Shown: positions 25,953-34,426 of the stretch, in pieces | How positions within the stretch are numbered: the stretch's first letter is position 1 | Layout of the letters: each line of letters opens with the position of its first letter | Translations under genes and position numbers: made by a program | Assembly: GCF_017104715.1 (NCBI RefSeq) | Contig: NZ_JAAGPI010000012.1 | Coordinates: 124,001-188,000, forward strand | Origin: Burkholderia sp. Ac-20365 | Lineage (GTDB): Bacteria > Pseudomonadota > Gammaproteobacteria > Burkholderiales > Burkholderiaceae | Direction: 5' to 3' | DNA: 64,000 bases | Notes under the pieces: generated by a model | What the model saw: the letters and a program-made list of their open reading frames with translations, nothing else | What the model was told of the DNA's origin: nothing | Databases searched by the model: none

Positions 25953-26852
25953 ATGGATTCCCGATTTCTTCAGAGCTTCCTCTGTGTGGTGGAACTGGGC
26001 TCGATTGCCGAAGCCGCGCGCCATCTCGATCTGGCGCCCGCTTCGATCGCCCAGCGGCTCAAGGCGCTCGAAGACATTCTGGGAACGCCGCTCACCGTGC
26101 GAGCAGGCAGAACCGTCAAACCGACGATAGCGGGCCAGAGAATCATCGACCACGCCCGCACGGTACTGCGGGACGTGCGCGCACTCAGATCGGCCGCGAC
26201 TGAAACGGATCTTCCCGCCGGGCCCTTGCGTCTCGGTGCGACACCGTCCGCGTTACTGGAAATGGTCCCGCTGATCCTGAAGTCGTGGATCGAGCGCCAT
26301 CCGCATATCGAGGTGTTTATCGAGCCGGCGCCGTCAACGGCACTCTATTCGCGGCTGATAAACGGCGATGTCGATGCAGCGCTGATGGTGCGCCCGCTAT
26401 TCGAGCTTCCGAAAACCCTGGAGTGGCATACCCTCAGAACGGAGCCGCTTATCCTGCTGACCTCGGCGAGCATGCCCGTATCCGATCCGGTCAAGGTGCT
26501 CCGGGAGCGCCCTTATATCCGCTACGACCGCAACGTCGTGGGCGGCAAGCTTGCGGAAGATTATTTGCGTCGTATCGACGTGCGGCCACGGGTGCGTTTC
26601 GAACTTGATGGCATCGAGCCGATTGCGCGGCTCGTCGCGGAAGGTCTGGGTGTCTCGGTGCTGCCCGACTGGACGTTCGCCCGCTCGCTGGACACCAGGC
26701 TCGCCCGCCACAGCCTGCCCGAGCCGTGTCCGTCGCGTACCGTAGGGATCATGTGGCAGCGCTCGTCGCTTCAATCGCCGCTTGCCGACGCGTTCCTTGC
26801 GGCGGCGATGCCGCTGTTCAGAACCGGGGCGAGAGAGCACGCAACCGCGTGA
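25953..26852 (+). CDS. LysR-family transcriptional regulator
   Basis: A 299-residue regulator with an N-terminal helix-turn-helix (residues 1-60, SIAEAARHLDLAPASIAQRLKALE) and a periplasmic-binding-like effector domain from about residue 90. It is divergent from the enolase-superfamily gene, the usual arrangement for a LysR activator and its target, and convergent with the LacI gene. An inverted repeat CTCAC/GTGAG (25934-25948) in its leader may be its own site. The enolase/ABC operon may therefore be controlled by both LysR and LacI. Confidence 0.93.
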   Translation: MDSRFLQSFLCVVELGSIAEAARHLDLAPASIAQRLKALEDILGTPLTVRAGRTVKPTIAGQRIIDHARTVLRDVRALRSAATETDLPAGPLRLGATPSALLEMVPLILKSWIERHPHIEVFIEPAPSTALYSRLINGDVDAALMVRPLFELPKTLEWHTLRTEPLILLTSASMPVSDPVKVLRERPYIRYDRNVVGGKLAEDYLRRIDVRPRVRFELDGIEPIARLVAEGLGVSVLPDWTFARSLDTRLARHSLPEPCPSRTVGIMWQRSSLQSPLADAFLAAAMPLFRTGAREHATA

Positions 26853-26867
26853 AGCGGGTCGACCGCT
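26853..26867. terminator. Small stem-loop between convergent LysR and LacI genes
   Basis: AGCGG and CCGCT flank a five-base loop immediately after the LysR stop codon. No T-run follows on either strand, so a terminator role is only suggested by its position between convergent genes. Confidence 0.3.
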
Positions 26868-26888
26868 CCACGCACGCGCAAAAAGACA

Positions 26889-27971
26889 CTAGCGCGATGA
26901 TTCCGGCGGCGCCGCCGTGCTGCCGCGCACGATCAGATCGGCTGCGAGCACGGGAATGTTCAGCGTCTTCACGCCGCGAATCGAATCGAGAATGTACTGG
27001 GCGACGGCCTCGCCCATCTCTTTGGCGGGAATGTGAATAGTGGTGAGCGGCGGACTCAGATGCGCGGAGGTGTCGATATCGTCGAAACCGACAATGCTGA
27101 GATCGCGCGGAACCACGATACCGAGCGCGCCGGCCTCGATAATCGCGCCCGTGGCGATATAGTCGTTCGTGCAGACGACAGCCGTTGGCCGGCCGCGTTC
27201 GTCCGCCATGATTTCACGCATGCCCTCACGCGCACTCGCAATGTGTTTGCGATCAACCCGCACCACATGCTGAGGCCGGATGCCTAATCCCGCATTGGCG
27301 AGGGTGTCGCGAATACCGTCGATACGCTGCTGAATCCGGTCGTTGACATCGAACTGGTGAGCCAGCATTGCAAACCGCGTATGACCGAGATCGAGAAGAT
27401 GCTGGGTCAGCTTGACGGCCGCGGCGTAGTTGTCGATGCCGATGCAGACATTGTCGGAATCACGGCCGTTCGTATAGGTCACGACGAACGGCACGTTGTG
27501 CGACTTCAACAATTCGATCAGCGCGGGCGGCTGCGCTTCGCCGACCAGCACCATCCAGTCCACGCCACGCTCGACCATCTTTCGCGCCTGTTGCAGATGC
27601 ATGTCCGGATCCGGCTCGATGCAGCCGAGAATGAGCGTGTATTGCGCCTTGCCCAACTGCCGCTGCAAGCTTTCTATCAGGTCCGCGAAATTCTGATGGC
27701 TAAGTGTAGGGATCAGCACCCCGATAGTGCGCGTACGCAGTGATGCCAGCGCCTTGGCGGCGCCATTCGGCACCCAGTTCAGCATCTGGGCCGCGCGCAT
27801 CACGCGCTGCCTGACGTCCTCGGAGACCAGCTCAGGATCGTTGAAGGCACGCGACACGGAAGCCGGCGACACTTTCGCAAGCTGGGCAACATCCGACAGG
27901 CGCACTGGATTCGCGCCTGCTTTTCGGATTCGTTTGATGGCAACCGGCTTTTCAGCGGCTTTCGTCCTCAT
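26889..27971 (-). CDS. LacI-family transcriptional regulator
   Basis: A 360-residue regulator with a LacI helix-turn-helix (about residues 22-45, RLSDVAQLAKVSPASVSRAF), a hinge segment (NGAAKALAS) and a periplasmic-binding-like sensor domain (TIGVLIPTLSHQNFADLIESL onward). The ATG at 27971 gives the usual N-terminus; the frame stays open upstream without support. It follows tctA by 128 bp as the last gene of the DapA-led operon. GAAAGCGCTTTC-like palindromes, the kind of CG-centred site this family binds, lie in four nearby promoters, so I propose it as their repressor, with autoregulation through the operon promoter. Confidence 0.94.
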   Translation of the reverse strand: MRTKAAEKPVAIKRIRKAGANPVRLSDVAQLAKVSPASVSRAFNDPELVSEDVRQRVMRAAQMLNWVPNGAAKALASLRTRTIGVLIPTLSHQNFADLIESLQRQLGKAQYTLILGCIEPDPDMHLQQARKMVERGVDWMVLVGEAQPPALIELLKSHNVPFVVTYTNGRDSDNVCIGIDNYAAAVKLTQHLLDLGHTRFAMLAHQFDVNDRIQQRIDGIRDTLANAGLGIRPQHVVRVDRKHIASAREGMREIMADERGRPTAVVCTNDYIATGAIIEAGALGIVVPRDLSIVGFDDIDTSAHLSPPLTTIHIPAKEMGEAVAQYILDSIRGVKTLNIPVLAADLIVRGSTAAPPESSR

Positions 27972-28099
27972 GGATCGCCCTGGCAATGATCTAACAGGCT
28001 CCGCGCGAATGCGGATGAACACAAATTATAACGCGCCCCATCCGCCGTATTCCGTGTTTCAACGCTCTGTGCAAGACGCCTCGCCGCCGTCATTTCAGC

Positions 28100-29692
28100 T
28101 TAGTGGCCTTGATGTCGCGCCACCGCCTCCCGTACTTCCGCCAACGAATCCTGACGGATCGTTTCGCGCGAATTCTTTCCGTCGTTGCGTCGCTCCTGAC
28201 CTGCACGAATCCGCGCCCGTACGAACGACACGAACTGGACAAGAATCAGCAATGCGCTGATCGAAAGAAACGTAGCGCAGATGGGTCTTGTCACGAGCGC
28301 GCCGAGGTCGCCGCGTTCCAGCAGCATCGAACGCCTGAAGTTCTGTTCGAGCATGGGTCCGAGCACGAAGCCGAGCACAATGGGCGACACGGGGAACTTC
28401 AGCGCCAGAAAGACGGCGCCGATCACACCGAACACGGCCACCTCGCCGACTTCGAACAAGCTGTTGTGCGTGCTGTAAACACCCACAGCAATGAAGAACA
28501 GGGCGGCGGGATACAGGAAACGATACGGCACCTGCAGCAGCCGCACCCATACGCCGATCAACGGCACGTTGAGCAGCACGAGCAGGACGTTACCGATCCA
28601 GAAGCTCGCAATGAGCCCCCAGAAGATGTCCGGATGTTCGGTAATGAGTTGCGGGCCGGGCTGCACGCCTTTGATGATCAGCGCACCCAGCAGCAGCGCC
28701 ATGACCGCATCGCCGGGAATGCCGAGACTCATCGTCGGAATGAAGTCGACCTGGGTCTTCGAATGCGACGCAGCCTCGGGCGCCGCCACGCCTTCTATTG
28801 CGCCCTTGCCGAAGCGCTCCGGCGTTCTCGACACCTTGCGCTCGAAGGCGTACGCGATGAAGGTGGTGATCGTCGGCCCCGTGCCCGGCATGGCGCCGAA
28901 CAACGTGCCGATGAACGTCCCGCGCAGCATCGGCTTGAACGACTGTTTGATCTCTGCCCAGCTCGGGCGCATTTCCGACATCCGGACCCGTGCGGTGGTG
29001 GGCTGCATGTGCGTGCGGTTGATACTCGACAGAAAGTCGGCGACACCGAAGAGGCCCATGCACAACGCGCCCAGATCCACGCCGTCGGACAGTTCCGGCA
29101 ATCCAAACGTGTAGCGCATCGCGCCGCTCGTCGGATCGGTGCCTACCACGCCGCACACGAGCCCGAACAGCGTCATCGCTATGCCCTTCAATGGCGAGCC
29201 GCGCGACATCGTAGCGCCGGCGACGAGCCCCATCAGCATGATCGCGAACAGTTCCGGCGGCCCGAACTTGAACGCTACGCTCACCAGCAACGGCGACAGA
29301 AAGATCATCACGAGAATGCCGACGGATGCCGCGAAGAACGAGCACATCATCGTGATACCCAGCGCCGACCCGCCCTTTCCACGCTGCGTCAACGGATAGC
29401 CGTCGAGGCAGGTCACCGCATGCGGCGGATGGCTCGGCAGATTCAGCAGGATCACCCCTATCGCGCCGCCATATTGCGAACCGTAGAAGATGCCCGCCAG
29501 CATCAGAATGGCCGGCACGGGCGCGATCACGTAGGTGAGCGGCAAGAGCATCGAAATGGTCGTCAATGCGCCCATGCCAGGCAGCACACCGATCAGGTTG
29601 CCGACCAGCACGCCAAAGAACGACCACATCAGGTTACCGGGCTGCAGCGCAATGCCGAAGCCGTATAGCAAATCGACGATACTGTGTTCCAT
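28100..29692 (-). CDS. Tripartite tricarboxylate transporter large permease (TctA family)
   Basis: A 530-residue inner-membrane protein with about twelve helices, the large subunit of a TTT importer. Signatures include GVLPGMGALTTISMLLPLTY near the N-terminus and the matching second repeat GAMPGTGPTITTFIAYAFER. The C-terminal tail after the last helix is basic and hydrophilic. It starts 4 bp after tctB stops. With TctB (29696) and the periplasmic TctC (31349) it forms a complete high-affinity carboxylate importer in the LacI-controlled operon. Confidence 0.95.
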   Translation of the reverse strand: MEHSIVDLLYGFGIALQPGNLMWSFFGVLVGNLIGVLPGMGALTTISMLLPLTYVIAPVPAILMLAGIFYGSQYGGAIGVILLNLPSHPPHAVTCLDGYPLTQRGKGGSALGITMMCSFFAASVGILVMIFLSPLLVSVAFKFGPPELFAIMLMGLVAGATMSRGSPLKGIAMTLFGLVCGVVGTDPTSGAMRYTFGLPELSDGVDLGALCMGLFGVADFLSSINRTHMQPTTARVRMSEMRPSWAEIKQSFKPMLRGTFIGTLFGAMPGTGPTITTFIAYAFERKVSRTPERFGKGAIEGVAAPEAASHSKTQVDFIPTMSLGIPGDAVMALLLGALIIKGVQPGPQLITEHPDIFWGLIASFWIGNVLLVLLNVPLIGVWVRLLQVPYRFLYPAALFFIAVGVYSTHNSLFEVGEVAVFGVIGAVFLALKFPVSPIVLGFVLGPMLEQNFRRSMLLERGDLGALVTRPICATFLSISALLILVQFVSFVRARIRAGQERRNDGKNSRETIRQDSLAEVREAVARHQGH

Positions 29693-29695
29693 CGT

Positions 29696-30190
29696 TCAAC
29701 CCCAGGCGAGAAGCGGCATCTGCAGTCCGAGTCCGTATCCGAATACGACGACGCCGAACACGGTGACAGCCACCGCAAGCAGGATGCAATCGCGCAATGT
29801 GTTTTGCCTGTCGCCCAATGCGGCGACGAGCACCGACGTGAAGGTGGCGGGAATGAGGCCGCCATACGTTCCGAGCACAACGAAAATGGCGATGCTCGCG
29901 AGAATGCAGAACCAGCCGCGCCACTGGGGCGCTGACGAATGCGCTGCTTCGTGCACTTTTTCGTGCGCCTCTTCGTGAGCTGCTTCGTGCCCGTCTCTCT
30001 TCTCCGTCACGAGAATGGCGATGCCGATAAACACCATCAGCACACCCAGCACAACGGGAATGAATCCCGAGCCCATCTCCGTCAGCGTTCCCATATGGAA
30101 CGACAGGCCGCCGACCGTCACGCCCGCGCCGAGCACCATCAGCAACGCCGCACCTAGCTGGTCACGCGACATCCTCAATAGGGTCTTCAT
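29696..30190 (-). CDS. Tripartite tricarboxylate transporter small permease (TctB family)
   Basis: A 164-residue membrane protein with four helices, the expected size of TctB. AGGAGA lies nine bases before the ATG at 30190. The loop between helices 2 and 3 (about residues 64-86) is unusual: histidines 68, 72, 76, 80 and 84 recur every four residues with Glu/Ala between them. This would line up on one face of a helix and might bind metal or arise from repeat expansion. It lies between the Gfo/Idh copy 2 and tctA genes. Confidence 0.9.
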   Translation of the reverse strand: MKTLLRMSRDQLGAALLMVLGAGVTVGGLSFHMGTLTEMGSGFIPVVLGVLMVFIGIAILVTEKRDGHEAAHEEAHEKVHEAAHSSAPQWRGWFCILASIAIFVVLGTYGGLIPATFTSVLVAALGDRQNTLRDCILLAVAVTVFGVVVFGYGLGLQMPLLAWG

Positions 30191-30225
30191 CAGTCCGTCT
30201 CCTGTCGAACAGGCCAAGAGCATCG

Positions 30226-31305
30226 TCAGACGCTTTCGGTCGTCCATCCGTGATATCCGTGCTGGTCGCGCGTGATGGGCAGACTCACCGTCTCACCGCT
30301 TTGCGCCGACAGATACAGTGCCGTCACGAGTTCGATCGATGCTCTCGCGTCGTCGAGCGAAACCGGGAAAGGCGTGCCCGACGTGATCGCCTCGTAAAAG
30401 AGTTCGTATTGCCGCGTGAAGTAGCTGAAGCCATCCGGCTCTTGCGCCATGGCCGCGTCGAGTGCGTGTTTCGCCTGCTCGCTTCTTGGCAGCACGATCC
30501 ACGGATCATCGGCAATGCGCTCGAGGTCATGATTAGCCAGTCGCTCGAAGGTCACGTTTTCGAAGCACATCCGGATACGCGTTTGCTGGCCCACCGACCC
30601 CAGCGTCGCGCCGACGGAAACGAGCGATCCATCCGCCAGCTTCAGGCATGCAACGCCGCAATCTTCCACTTCGATGGGATTCACACGCGTATCCCTGAAG
30701 GACGTGACGGCGACAGCGGGACCGAGCAGCGAATAGACGAGGTCGTGGATGTGAATGGCCTGCGTCACCCAGATACCGCCAAGCTCCGTCGCGAACTTTC
30801 CACGCCAGGCTTCCCTGTAGTAGTCGGCGCCGCGCGTTCGCGCGATCTCCACCGTGGTGACGAAGTGCCGCCCCGCCGCACCCGATGCGATTGCGCGTCG
30901 AACCTTTTCCGCACCATTGCCGAAGCGGTACTGGAAGATCGGCATCAGGCGCGCGTTCGAACGCGCTTCAGCCGCGCGCATGTCATCCACCAGTGCCATT
31001 GAACTGGTCAACGGCTTCTCGCAGATGACGTGCTTATGTGCATCGAGCGCTTCGACGGCCATCGGGTGATGCAGCACGGGCGGCGTACAGATCACGACGG
31101 CGTCGATGTCCTTCATCGCGAGCACATCCGCGAGCGAAGCGGCCTGGACGGGAATGCCATGACGTCGGGCGAATTCGTCGCGGCGTGCCGCGTTGGGATC
31201 GACACATGCCCGCACCACGATGCGGTCTGCGAGAGGACGAAGACCTTCGACATGGATATCGCCCGCCCAGCCACATCCGATGATCGCCAGTTGAATACGT
31301 TTCAT
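30226..31305 (-). CDS. Gfo/Idh/MocA family oxidoreductase (copy 2)
   Basis: A 359-residue NAD(P)-dependent dehydrogenase. IIGCGWAGDIH is the nucleotide-binding loop, K97 in CEKP the catalytic lysine, and WRGKFATELGGIWVTQAIHIHD the substrate-side segment. It is a close paralogue of copy 1 (22601). It sits between tctC and tctB, splitting the transporter genes, which ties its substrate to the imported solute. Sugar or polyol oxidation is the usual role of the family; the substrate here is unknown. Confidence 0.93.
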   Translation of the reverse strand: MKRIQLAIIGCGWAGDIHVEGLRPLADRIVVRACVDPNAARRDEFARRHGIPVQAASLADVLAMKDIDAVVICTPPVLHHPMAVEALDAHKHVICEKPLTSSMALVDDMRAAEARSNARLMPIFQYRFGNGAEKVRRAIASGAAGRHFVTTVEIARTRGADYYREAWRGKFATELGGIWVTQAIHIHDLVYSLLGPAVAVTSFRDTRVNPIEVEDCGVACLKLADGSLVSVGATLGSVGQQTRIRMCFENVTFERLANHDLERIADDPWIVLPRSEQAKHALDAAMAQEPDGFSYFTRQYELFYEAITSGTPFPVSLDDARASIELVTALYLSAQSGETVSLPITRDQHGYHGWTTESV

Positions 31306-31348
31306 GTTCTCGAGTTGTCCGTGAGAGCGTCAGCGAATAGACGCCGCA

Positions 31349-32323
31349 TCAGTTTGCGGAGATGCCCGTCTGCTTGACCACGCCGCCCCATTTCTGCACT
31401 TCGCCCTGCAGATACGTGCCGAACTGCTGCGGCGTGTTGGCGACAATGTCGACGCCGAGCTGGCCGAGCTTCGCCGACACTTCGGGGTCTTTCAGGATCG
31501 TGACGAGCGTCGAGTTGAGTTTGTCGATCACGGGTGCGGGCGTTCCCGCCGGTGCGAACACGCCGCCCCACGATGCCGAATCGAAGCCTGGAATGCCGGA
31601 TTCCGCGATCGTCGGTGTGTCGGGCAGTTTCGGCGTGCGCTTCGCAGTGGTCACCGCGAGGATGCGCAGCTTGTCGTTCTTGATGAACGGCAGCAAGGCC
31701 GGCAACGTGACGATGCCCATCATCACGTGTCCGCCGATCATGTCGTTGAGCGTGAACGCGTCACCCGAGTACTGAACGTGTGTGAGCTTGATGTGGCCCA
31801 TCACCTCGAGCAGTCCCGACGTCAGATGCGTCGCGGCGCCGATGCCGCCTGTCGCGAAGATGGGCGGTTCCTTGCTGTTGCGCAAATAGGCGAGGAACTC
31901 CTGCATGTTCTTGACGGGCAATGCAGCGTTGACTACGACAACCATCGGTACATTGCCCGTCTGCACGACGGGCGCGAAGCTCTTGATCGGATCGAACCTG
32001 ACGTTCTTGTAGATCGCGGGATTGATGGCATTAGGGCCGACATTGCCCATCAGGATCGTGTAGCCGTCGGGCTTCGCTCGCGCCACGTCGTCTGTCGCGA
32101 TGTTGCCATTCGCGCCGGGCCGGTTCTGGATCACCACAGCCTGCCCCAGCGCGGTCGACATCTTCGGCCCGAGGATGCGCGCGATCACATCGGACGCGCC
32201 GCCGGGCGGATACGGAATGATGAACTGTATCGGCCGCTCGGGGTACGTCTGTGCGGCGACCGTACCCGACACGACACTCAACGCCATTAATGCGCCAAGC
32301 CAAACTCTCCGCATGCTCTTCAC
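31349..32323 (-). CDS. Tripartite tricarboxylate transporter receptor (TctC/Bug family)
   Basis: A 324-residue periplasmic solute receptor. A Sec signal peptide covers about residues 1-24 (cleavage after VAA), followed by the Bug signature YPERPIQFIIPYPPGGASDVIARIL. AGGAG lies seven bases before the GTG start at 32323; the ATG at 32314 is the alternative. Bug receptors bind mono-, di- and tricarboxylates and related acids, and are greatly expanded in Burkholderiales. With TctA and TctB in the same operon the importer is complete. Confidence 0.94.
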   Translation of the reverse strand: MKSMRRVWLGALMALSVVSGTVAAQTYPERPIQFIIPYPPGGASDVIARILGPKMSTALGQAVVIQNRPGANGNIATDDVARAKPDGYTILMGNVGPNAINPAIYKNVRFDPIKSFAPVVQTGNVPMVVVVNAALPVKNMQEFLAYLRNSKEPPIFATGGIGAATHLTSGLLEVMGHIKLTHVQYSGDAFTLNDMIGGHVMMGIVTLPALLPFIKNDKLRILAVTTAKRTPKLPDTPTIAESGIPGFDSASWGGVFAPAGTPAPVIDKLNSTLVTILKDPEVSAKLGQLGVDIVANTPQQFGTYLQGEVQKWGGVVKQTGISAN

Positions 32324-32357
32324 GGTGTGTCTCCTTTATATTTTTCGTCGAACGGGT

Positions 32358-33539
32358 TCAGCTGGGAGAACCGACAACCTTTCTTTCGATCAGGTCGTCG
32401 ATTGCTTCCTGGCTGTAGCCGTGTTCAGCGAGAATCTCCCGCGTGTGTTCGCCCACGCTCAGCCCTTTGATCCTGAGCGGCGGCACCTGGCCGTCGTAGC
32501 GGATCGGATGGTTGATGAGCGTCACATTGCGGCCGTTGATATCCTCCTTGCGGAACACGTCCATTGCAGCGGCCTGCGGGTCGTCCGCTACGTCGTCGAA
32601 GTCGTGCACGGGTCCGTACCAGATCGCGAGCCTGTCGAACGCGGTGGCAGCTTCCTGATACGTTCTGGTCGCCATCACGCGCGCGAAGGTAGCGGCGATG
32701 TGATCGCGATCCTTGTACGGGTCGAGCTGCTGCAGTTCGCGCAGTTCCGGGCTGTCGAGCGCCTCGGCGAGCTTGCCGACAGGATTCGTCGAGACGGCCA
32801 TCTCGCCGTCCTTGAGCCGATACACACCGTACGGTGCGTGGTGATACCAGGTGGCGAGATGCGGATCGCGGTTCATGGTCTGCGCGCCCGGCCTGACCGA
32901 CATATAGACGGTGAGCGGCTCGGTCTGCAGATCGAGGCCCGCCGTGAAAAGCGAACTCTCTACGCGACCGCCTTCACCTGTCGTCAGCTTCTTCACGTAC
33001 GCGGCGACTATTCCCATCGCGAGCAGCGCGCCCGCATGCTGATCGACGATAGCCGAACCGACTGCCTTCGCTTCGCCGTGACGGTGCCCTGTCGCGCTCA
33101 TCAACCCTGTGCGCGCCTGAATGATCAGATCCTGCGATTCGCGGGCCAGCATCGGTCCTGCATTGCCCCAACCCGTGCCGCTCGCGTAGATGATGTCGGG
33201 CTTGCGCTTCTTGATGTCTTCGAATGAGAGACCGAGTCGCGTCATCACGCCATGGCGAAAATTTTCCACCACCACGTCGGCCTGTTCGATCAGCGAAAGC
33301 ACGACTTCGCGGCCTTCGGGCGATTTGAGATCGACTGCGAAAAGCTTTTTATTGCGGAACGCCGACAGATACAGTCCGCTCGCCCCGCCCATGTCCGCTC
33401 CCGCCCACCGACGCGAACGCTCGCCACCAAGCGGTTCGATCTTGATGATGTTCGCGCCCATGTCGCCGAGATACTGGGTACACGCTGGACCTTGCAGAAC
33501 ATGACAAAAGCTCACTACCTTCATTGAGTTGAGTAGCAC
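32358..33539 (-). CDS. CaiB/BaiF family (family III) CoA-transferase
   Basis: A 393-residue family III CoA-transferase with the N-terminal VVSFCHVLQGPACTQYLGDMG and the expected catalytic aspartate D166 in SAIVDQHAG. The first ATG is at 33524, but the ribosome site AGGAGG is too far from it; it fits the GTG at 33539 with five bases spacing, so I start there. It follows the crotonase gene by 58 bp in the LacI-controlled operon. A CoA-transferase beside a DapA-like protein and a Gfo/Idh dehydrogenase is an unusual mix of thioester and sugar-acid chemistry. Confidence 0.92.
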   Translation of the reverse strand: MLLNSMKVVSFCHVLQGPACTQYLGDMGANIIKIEPLGGERSRRWAGADMGGASGLYLSAFRNKKLFAVDLKSPEGREVVLSLIEQADVVVENFRHGVMTRLGLSFEDIKKRKPDIIYASGTGWGNAGPMLARESQDLIIQARTGLMSATGHRHGEAKAVGSAIVDQHAGALLAMGIVAAYVKKLTTGEGGRVESSLFTAGLDLQTEPLTVYMSVRPGAQTMNRDPHLATWYHHAPYGVYRLKDGEMAVSTNPVGKLAEALDSPELRELQQLDPYKDRDHIAATFARVMATRTYQEAATAFDRLAIWYGPVHDFDDVADDPQAAAMDVFRKEDINGRNVTLINHPIRYDGQVPPLRIKGLSVGEHTREILAEHGYSQEAIDDLIERKVVGSPS

Positions 33540-33597
33540 CACTTCCTCCTGGAACCGATAAGAGACGTATCGATCTCTATGTGAATTGCGTGAGAGG

Positions 33598-34422
33598 TCA
33601 GTCGCCGGTGAAAATCGGACGCCTCTTTTCCTTGAATGCGGTGAGTCCTTCCTGCCTGTCGCGTGAACGATGGTTGCGGAACATCGCGACGCGTTCAAAT
33701 GCGAGTCCGTTCGACGCGCTCGCGCCGACCGCCTCCTGCATGCATGCCTTGGTCAGCTGAACGGACACGGGCGAACGTTCGGCAATCGTCTGCGCGATCG
33801 CGATGGCACGCGCGACGGTCTCCGCGGGATCGCACACTTCGAGCACGTAGCCCGCTCGCAACGCGGTTTGCGCGTCGATCATTTCGCCGCTCAACAGCAT
33901 GTAGGCCGCCATCTGCGTACCGATCTTTCTCGGCAGGCGCTGCGTGCCGCCGTCTCCCGCCAGCCCGCCGTTGCGCACTTCGGGCTGACCGAAGCTCGCA
34001 TTCGCTCCGGCGACGATAAAGTCACAGCACAACGCGAGTTCGTTACCCGCTCCGACAGCCACACCGTTCACCGCAGCGATGAGCGGCTTGGGGAAGGTCG
34101 AGATCGTGTTCCATGCGTCGATCCTGCGGGGATCGGACACGACGTCCACTACGCCGTACTGGAGCATGTTCTTCATGTCGGCGCCTGCCGAGAACACCGC
34201 ATCGCCACCCGTTATCACGACGCAGCGGATCTGCTTGTCCTGCTTCGCGTCGTCGAGTACACGTCCCAGTTCGACGACCATCGGGTTGCTGAGCGCGTTG
34301 CGCTTTTCCACCCGGTTGATGCGAACGACGAGTATGTGGTCCCCCACCCGCTCGCGTTCGATGAACCGTGCGTCTTCTGGATCCCCGTAGTGCACAACGC
34401 CTCCTCGCTCAGGGTTCGTCAT
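33598..34422 (-). CDS. Enoyl-CoA hydratase/isomerase (crotonase), copy 2
   Basis: A 274-residue crotonase. VFSAGADMKNM and VGAGNELALCCDF form the oxyanion hole, and both catalytic glutamates are retained (GAGNE, GQPE). It is a close paralogue of copy 1 (23730). The start at 34422 lies five bases after the DapA-like gene ends; a longer frame into that gene is not supported. Pairing of a crotonase and a Gfo/Idh paralogue in both LacI-type operons suggests duplication of a two-enzyme unit. Confidence 0.93.
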   Translation of the reverse strand: MTNPERGGVVHYGDPEDARFIERERVGDHILVVRINRVEKRNALSNPMVVELGRVLDDAKQDKQIRCVVITGGDAVFSAGADMKNMLQYGVVDVVSDPRRIDAWNTISTFPKPLIAAVNGVAVGAGNELALCCDFIVAGANASFGQPEVRNGGLAGDGGTQRLPRKIGTQMAAYMLLSGEMIDAQTALRAGYVLEVCDPAETVARAIAIAQTIAERSPVSVQLTKACMQEAVGASASNGLAFERVAMFRNHRSRDRQEGLTAFKEKRRPIFTGD

Positions 34423-34426
34423 GGTT

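Noticed and set aside
28103..29668. 521-codon open frame on the plus strand
   Set aside because: It lies fully antisense to the TctA gene; its translation is rich in Arg, His and Gln with no domain, as expected for the mirror frame of a high-GC membrane protein gene.
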